From: Pseudoips prasinana
Lineage: Eukaryota > Arthropoda > Insecta > Lepidoptera > Nolidae
DNA length: 64,000 bases
NCBI GenBank assembly: GCA_951640165.1
Contig: OX621253.1
Coordinates: forward strand, 25,701,469-25,765,468
Direction of reading: 5' to 3'
The stretch's first letter is position 1. Each line of letters opens with the position of its first letter. Positions 62,172 to 64,000 of the stretch are shown here, piece after piece. The notes beneath the pieces are model-generated. The model was not told where the DNA came from, did not search any database, and saw only the letters and a list, made by a program, of their open reading frames with translations. The position numbers were made by a program, and so were the translations under genes.

Positions 62172-63033
62172 TATAGATCCTTGGGGCACCCCCATTTGCA
62201 CAGGATGACGTGCCGAATTGACACCGCCTATCGAAACCATCTGTTCTCGCCCCGATAAATAGGACATCACAAGATCAAGAGATGCGCCAGATATTCCAAA
62301 ATACTTCAAGACATTAGAGACTTTAAGACAAAAGCTATGCGATATGAGTGTAAAAGATATATTTTTGAAATCTAGAAATATTCCAACGGAACGTTTGATA
62401 TACGTAGGTCCATGGAATAAGTTGGTAATGGTCTAACTGACGACCATTGCAGTTACTGATTAAATTACTCTGAGTAAATCCACAAAGAAGAAGAAAAAGA
62501 GAGAAGTGAGGCCATTACAATGAGTTCATAATTTTCAGGCTTGAGAGGAATTGGTTTACGAAATACACGAAATTCTCCTGGCTCTACAGTCTATAGTTGA
62601 AAATGCGTTTCATTGTGCCACGGTTATAAATATCCAGATACGACCTCATCAAGTTTTCCGATCAAGGAAATGCACTACCGCCCAGTATTACATAAGGAAG
62701 GTCAGGTCCATCTGGTGATATAGTTTCTTGGTTCGGAAAATTAAGACGGTCTTCCACCATTCTTTGGTAGAAACTCGTTTCTTGAAAGATGCTCTTCCTT
62801 TTGCACCACAGTTTGCATATAAAACATTATTATTAGCATCTAAAATAGCCAGTAGTACAATACTAAACTTATCTTTGTAGTTGTAGTAATCATTGTTACT
62901 ATTGCTAGGCGCTTCAATAACCACATGCGTTCCATCAATAGCTCCGATACAGTGTGGAATATTCCATAATTCGTTCCACCCACGGGCCTTTTCTTTCCAG
63001 TGCGCTTCAGAACTCGGAACCTTAAAAAAAGTG

Positions 63034-63510
63034 TTTAAAATTGCAGACAAACGGTGAAGACCTGGCAACTGAGGAACCATAACAGCAATCTGAGCAGCAG
63101 AAATCACAATCTCCACTATCACCATCCCCACTACCATCTACAAATAGCAAAAAAACAGCTAAAAGACAAGTGGATGACCATCTAAGTGAAGTATTTGAAA
63201 TAGTTAAATCTGCAAAACGCAAAATGGATATATCTTAGGATGAATATGATATTTATAGGTAGGCTTCAGAATTAAGAGAGCGGTACAAAACGAGACTGCC
63301 GTAATACAAGTTAAGGCTTATATTCATAATACTTTAATAGACATGCGAATGGGCAAATACAATTATGGTTACGGATATCATAGCCATCCCGGATATGAGA
63401 CTGCGTCGACACCAGCAAGTTCAACCTCACAAAAAGAATTTGAAACCATTGACGTGATAGTTTCACAAATCGCATCAGTAGAAGAAACCGATAGTAGTAC
63501 CCAGTAGATA
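63034..63510 (+). pseudogene. Harbinger-3 MADF gene, C-terminal exon relic
   Basis: The plus strand reads QQSEQQKSQSPLSPSPLPST, KKTAKRQVDDHLSEVFEIVK and SAKRKMD, then stops. It resumes as MRMGKYNYGYGYHSHPGYET and ASTPASSTSQKEFETIDVIV to a TAG at 63505-63507. The Lys-rich D-D-x-L-x-E-x-x-E-I-V block followed by a Ser/Gln tail fits the BESS-containing C-terminus of MADF partners. Stops near 63218, 63234 and 63261 show decay. It lies inside the antisense transposase intron. Confidence 0.5.
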
Positions 63511-63530
63511 GAACGCCTAATTTTGTATAA

Positions 63531-63776
63531 ATAACTAGCTGCCCGGTACGTGCTTCGCTACGTATAAGGCATAGTAATAAAAAAAATATTATTAAGTTCA
63601 TATATTCATTTTACACTTTATCAAGACTTTTTTTAAATTATCTCTACGTACAAACCTTCCCTGGACTTCCACGAATAATTCAAGACCAAAATTAGCCAAA
63701 TCGGTAAAGGCGTTGTTGAGTTATAACATTACAACGAAAAGTGGCATTGATTTTTATATATATAGATAAAAAATAT
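63531..63776. repeat. Dispersed arthropod repeat (ctagctgccc ... tatatatatagat)
   Basis: ctagctgcccggtacgtgct, caccaaatcggt-like (ccaaatcggtaaaggcgttg) and a tttttatatatatagat end are strings seen together in many insect genomes at the end of a nonautonomous element. I do not assign its superfamily. It is inserted in the Harbinger-3 intron. Confidence 0.45.
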
Positions 63777-64000
63777 GATTCATAACTCTTAGTTTCTCTT
63801 ACCTGGATGTAGTTTTTCAACACACGTATTATATTCTTACAAACTTCGGGTATGATCCGGCTGATAAATTGTTTGGAAACTCTTAAAAGTGTATGAGAGT
63901 GAAGAATATGAATCTCCAGTAGCTAAGTATCTTAAAGTAATGGCTAGTCTTGTTTCAGCGGTAACTGCACTTCGTAAGTTTGTATCTCATTTCTCTATAA

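Larger units (their letters stand above)
59778..62400 (-). pseudogene. Jockey-like LINE reverse transcriptase, split by a pogo-type element
   Basis: On the minus strand the RT reads SVGIFLDFKN (motif A region) near 62360 and ARHPVQMGVPQGSI near 62180, and is then interrupted. It continues from 60418 with LGPFLFLVYINDLPYRVEKV, VLFADDTSLIF (motif C, FADD), and SEWFSANNLLLNAGKTKC, followed, after a TGA at 60132-60134, by TLDSKLQWGPQIEKLAGKLS and the C-terminal region RAIYGLGNRDSLRNLFKEIN. QGSI-LGP is the normal motif B to C transition, so the insertion point is exact. Frameshifts occur upstream near 62330. 5' truncated. Confidence 0.8.
62520..64000 (-). pseudogene. Harbinger-3 transposase, two exons, degenerate, runs off the window end
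   Basis: The N-terminal exon (64000-63803) reads ETRLAITLRYLATGDSYSSL, a frame change, then SRIIPEVCKNI-like sequence and a donor after KNYIQ (gtaagag). The second exon starts at 63020 after an acceptor: VPSSEAHWKEKARGWNELWN and IPHCIGAIDGTHVVIEAPSN (first Asp). Then NYKDKFSIVLLAILDANNNV, a frameshift near 62770, and remnants of GGSAF and FRVFRKPIPLKPENYEL. The second Asp and the Glu region (around SENSFGI) are lost. The intron position differs from Harbinger-1 and -2 (after the HTH instead of before YLATG), so this is a separate family. The intron (63021-63802) contains antisense MADF sequence. Confidence 0.7.

Overview
The window is eukaryotic, almost certainly insect and most likely lepidopteran (moth or butterfly). 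The evidence is as follows: intron-bearing transposases with GT...AG boundaries; an AT-rich background; a dispersed repeat at about 32.43-32.77 kb with the tRNA-like end and foldback sequence typical of Lepidoptera; a LINE tail type familiar from Lepidoptera at 13.4 and 48.5 kb; and a Dong/R4-type LINE lying in TAA arrays. I found no convincing host gene. Nearly every supported coding stretch belongs to a mobile element, so this looks like a transposon-dense accessory region such as W chromosome, pericentromeric DNA or a piRNA-cluster-like region. Which of these it is cannot be told from sequence alone.

Layout. 0.4-3.9 kb: a PIF/Harbinger element (Harbinger-1) with an open transposase and an antisense MADF gene. 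4.7-13.4 kb: decayed relics, comprising a DIRS-type gag-like ORF, a protein-primed PolB-family N-terminal gene split by about 6 kb of nested insertions, a LINE ORF1, and a zinc-finger/Harbinger-like DNA transposon relic. 13.4-15.7 kb: a LINE tail, a retropepsin scrap, a Harbinger first exon and hairpins. 16-19.8 kb: a degenerate mdg1/412-like Ty3/gypsy element (Gypsy-1). 19.8-20.8 kb: a LINE fragment. 20.9-28.8 kb: a complete Ty3/gypsy element (Gypsy-2) with two nearly identical LTRs, a 4-bp target duplication and a hAT MITE in gag. 28.8-32.4 kb: two Dong/R4-like LINE copies. 32.4-37 kb: a lepidopteran repeat with a perfect palindrome, a MADF element, LINE 3' pieces and small transposase relics. 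37.4-40.5 kb: a THAP/P-element transposase with one frameshift. 41.36-44.12 kb: an apparently intact hAT. 44.5-46 kb: a pogo relic and unrecognised ORFs. 46.07-48.5 kb: Harbinger-2, inserted in a second copy of the LINE tail seen at 13.4 kb. 49.4-54.8 kb: a near-complete LINE with PHD-type ORF1 interrupted by an intact mariner. 54.8-58.75 kb and beyond: a second mdg1/412-like gypsy on the minus strand (Gypsy-3). 59.8-62.4 kb: a LINE split by a pogo-type element. 62.5-64 kb: Harbinger-3, running off the window end.

The most interesting structural signals are these. (1) Three diverged Harbinger elements place a MADF-gene exon antisense inside the transposase intron, and in Harbinger-1 the nesting is reciprocal. 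(2) Both mdg1/412-like gypsy copies carry a small single-pass membrane protein ORF between the primer-binding site and gag. (3) Elements that look young or intact (hAT, mariner, Gypsy-2) sit beside elements broken by a single lesion (P element, LINE ORF2, Gypsy-3 pol). Target-site duplications let the nesting order be read directly.
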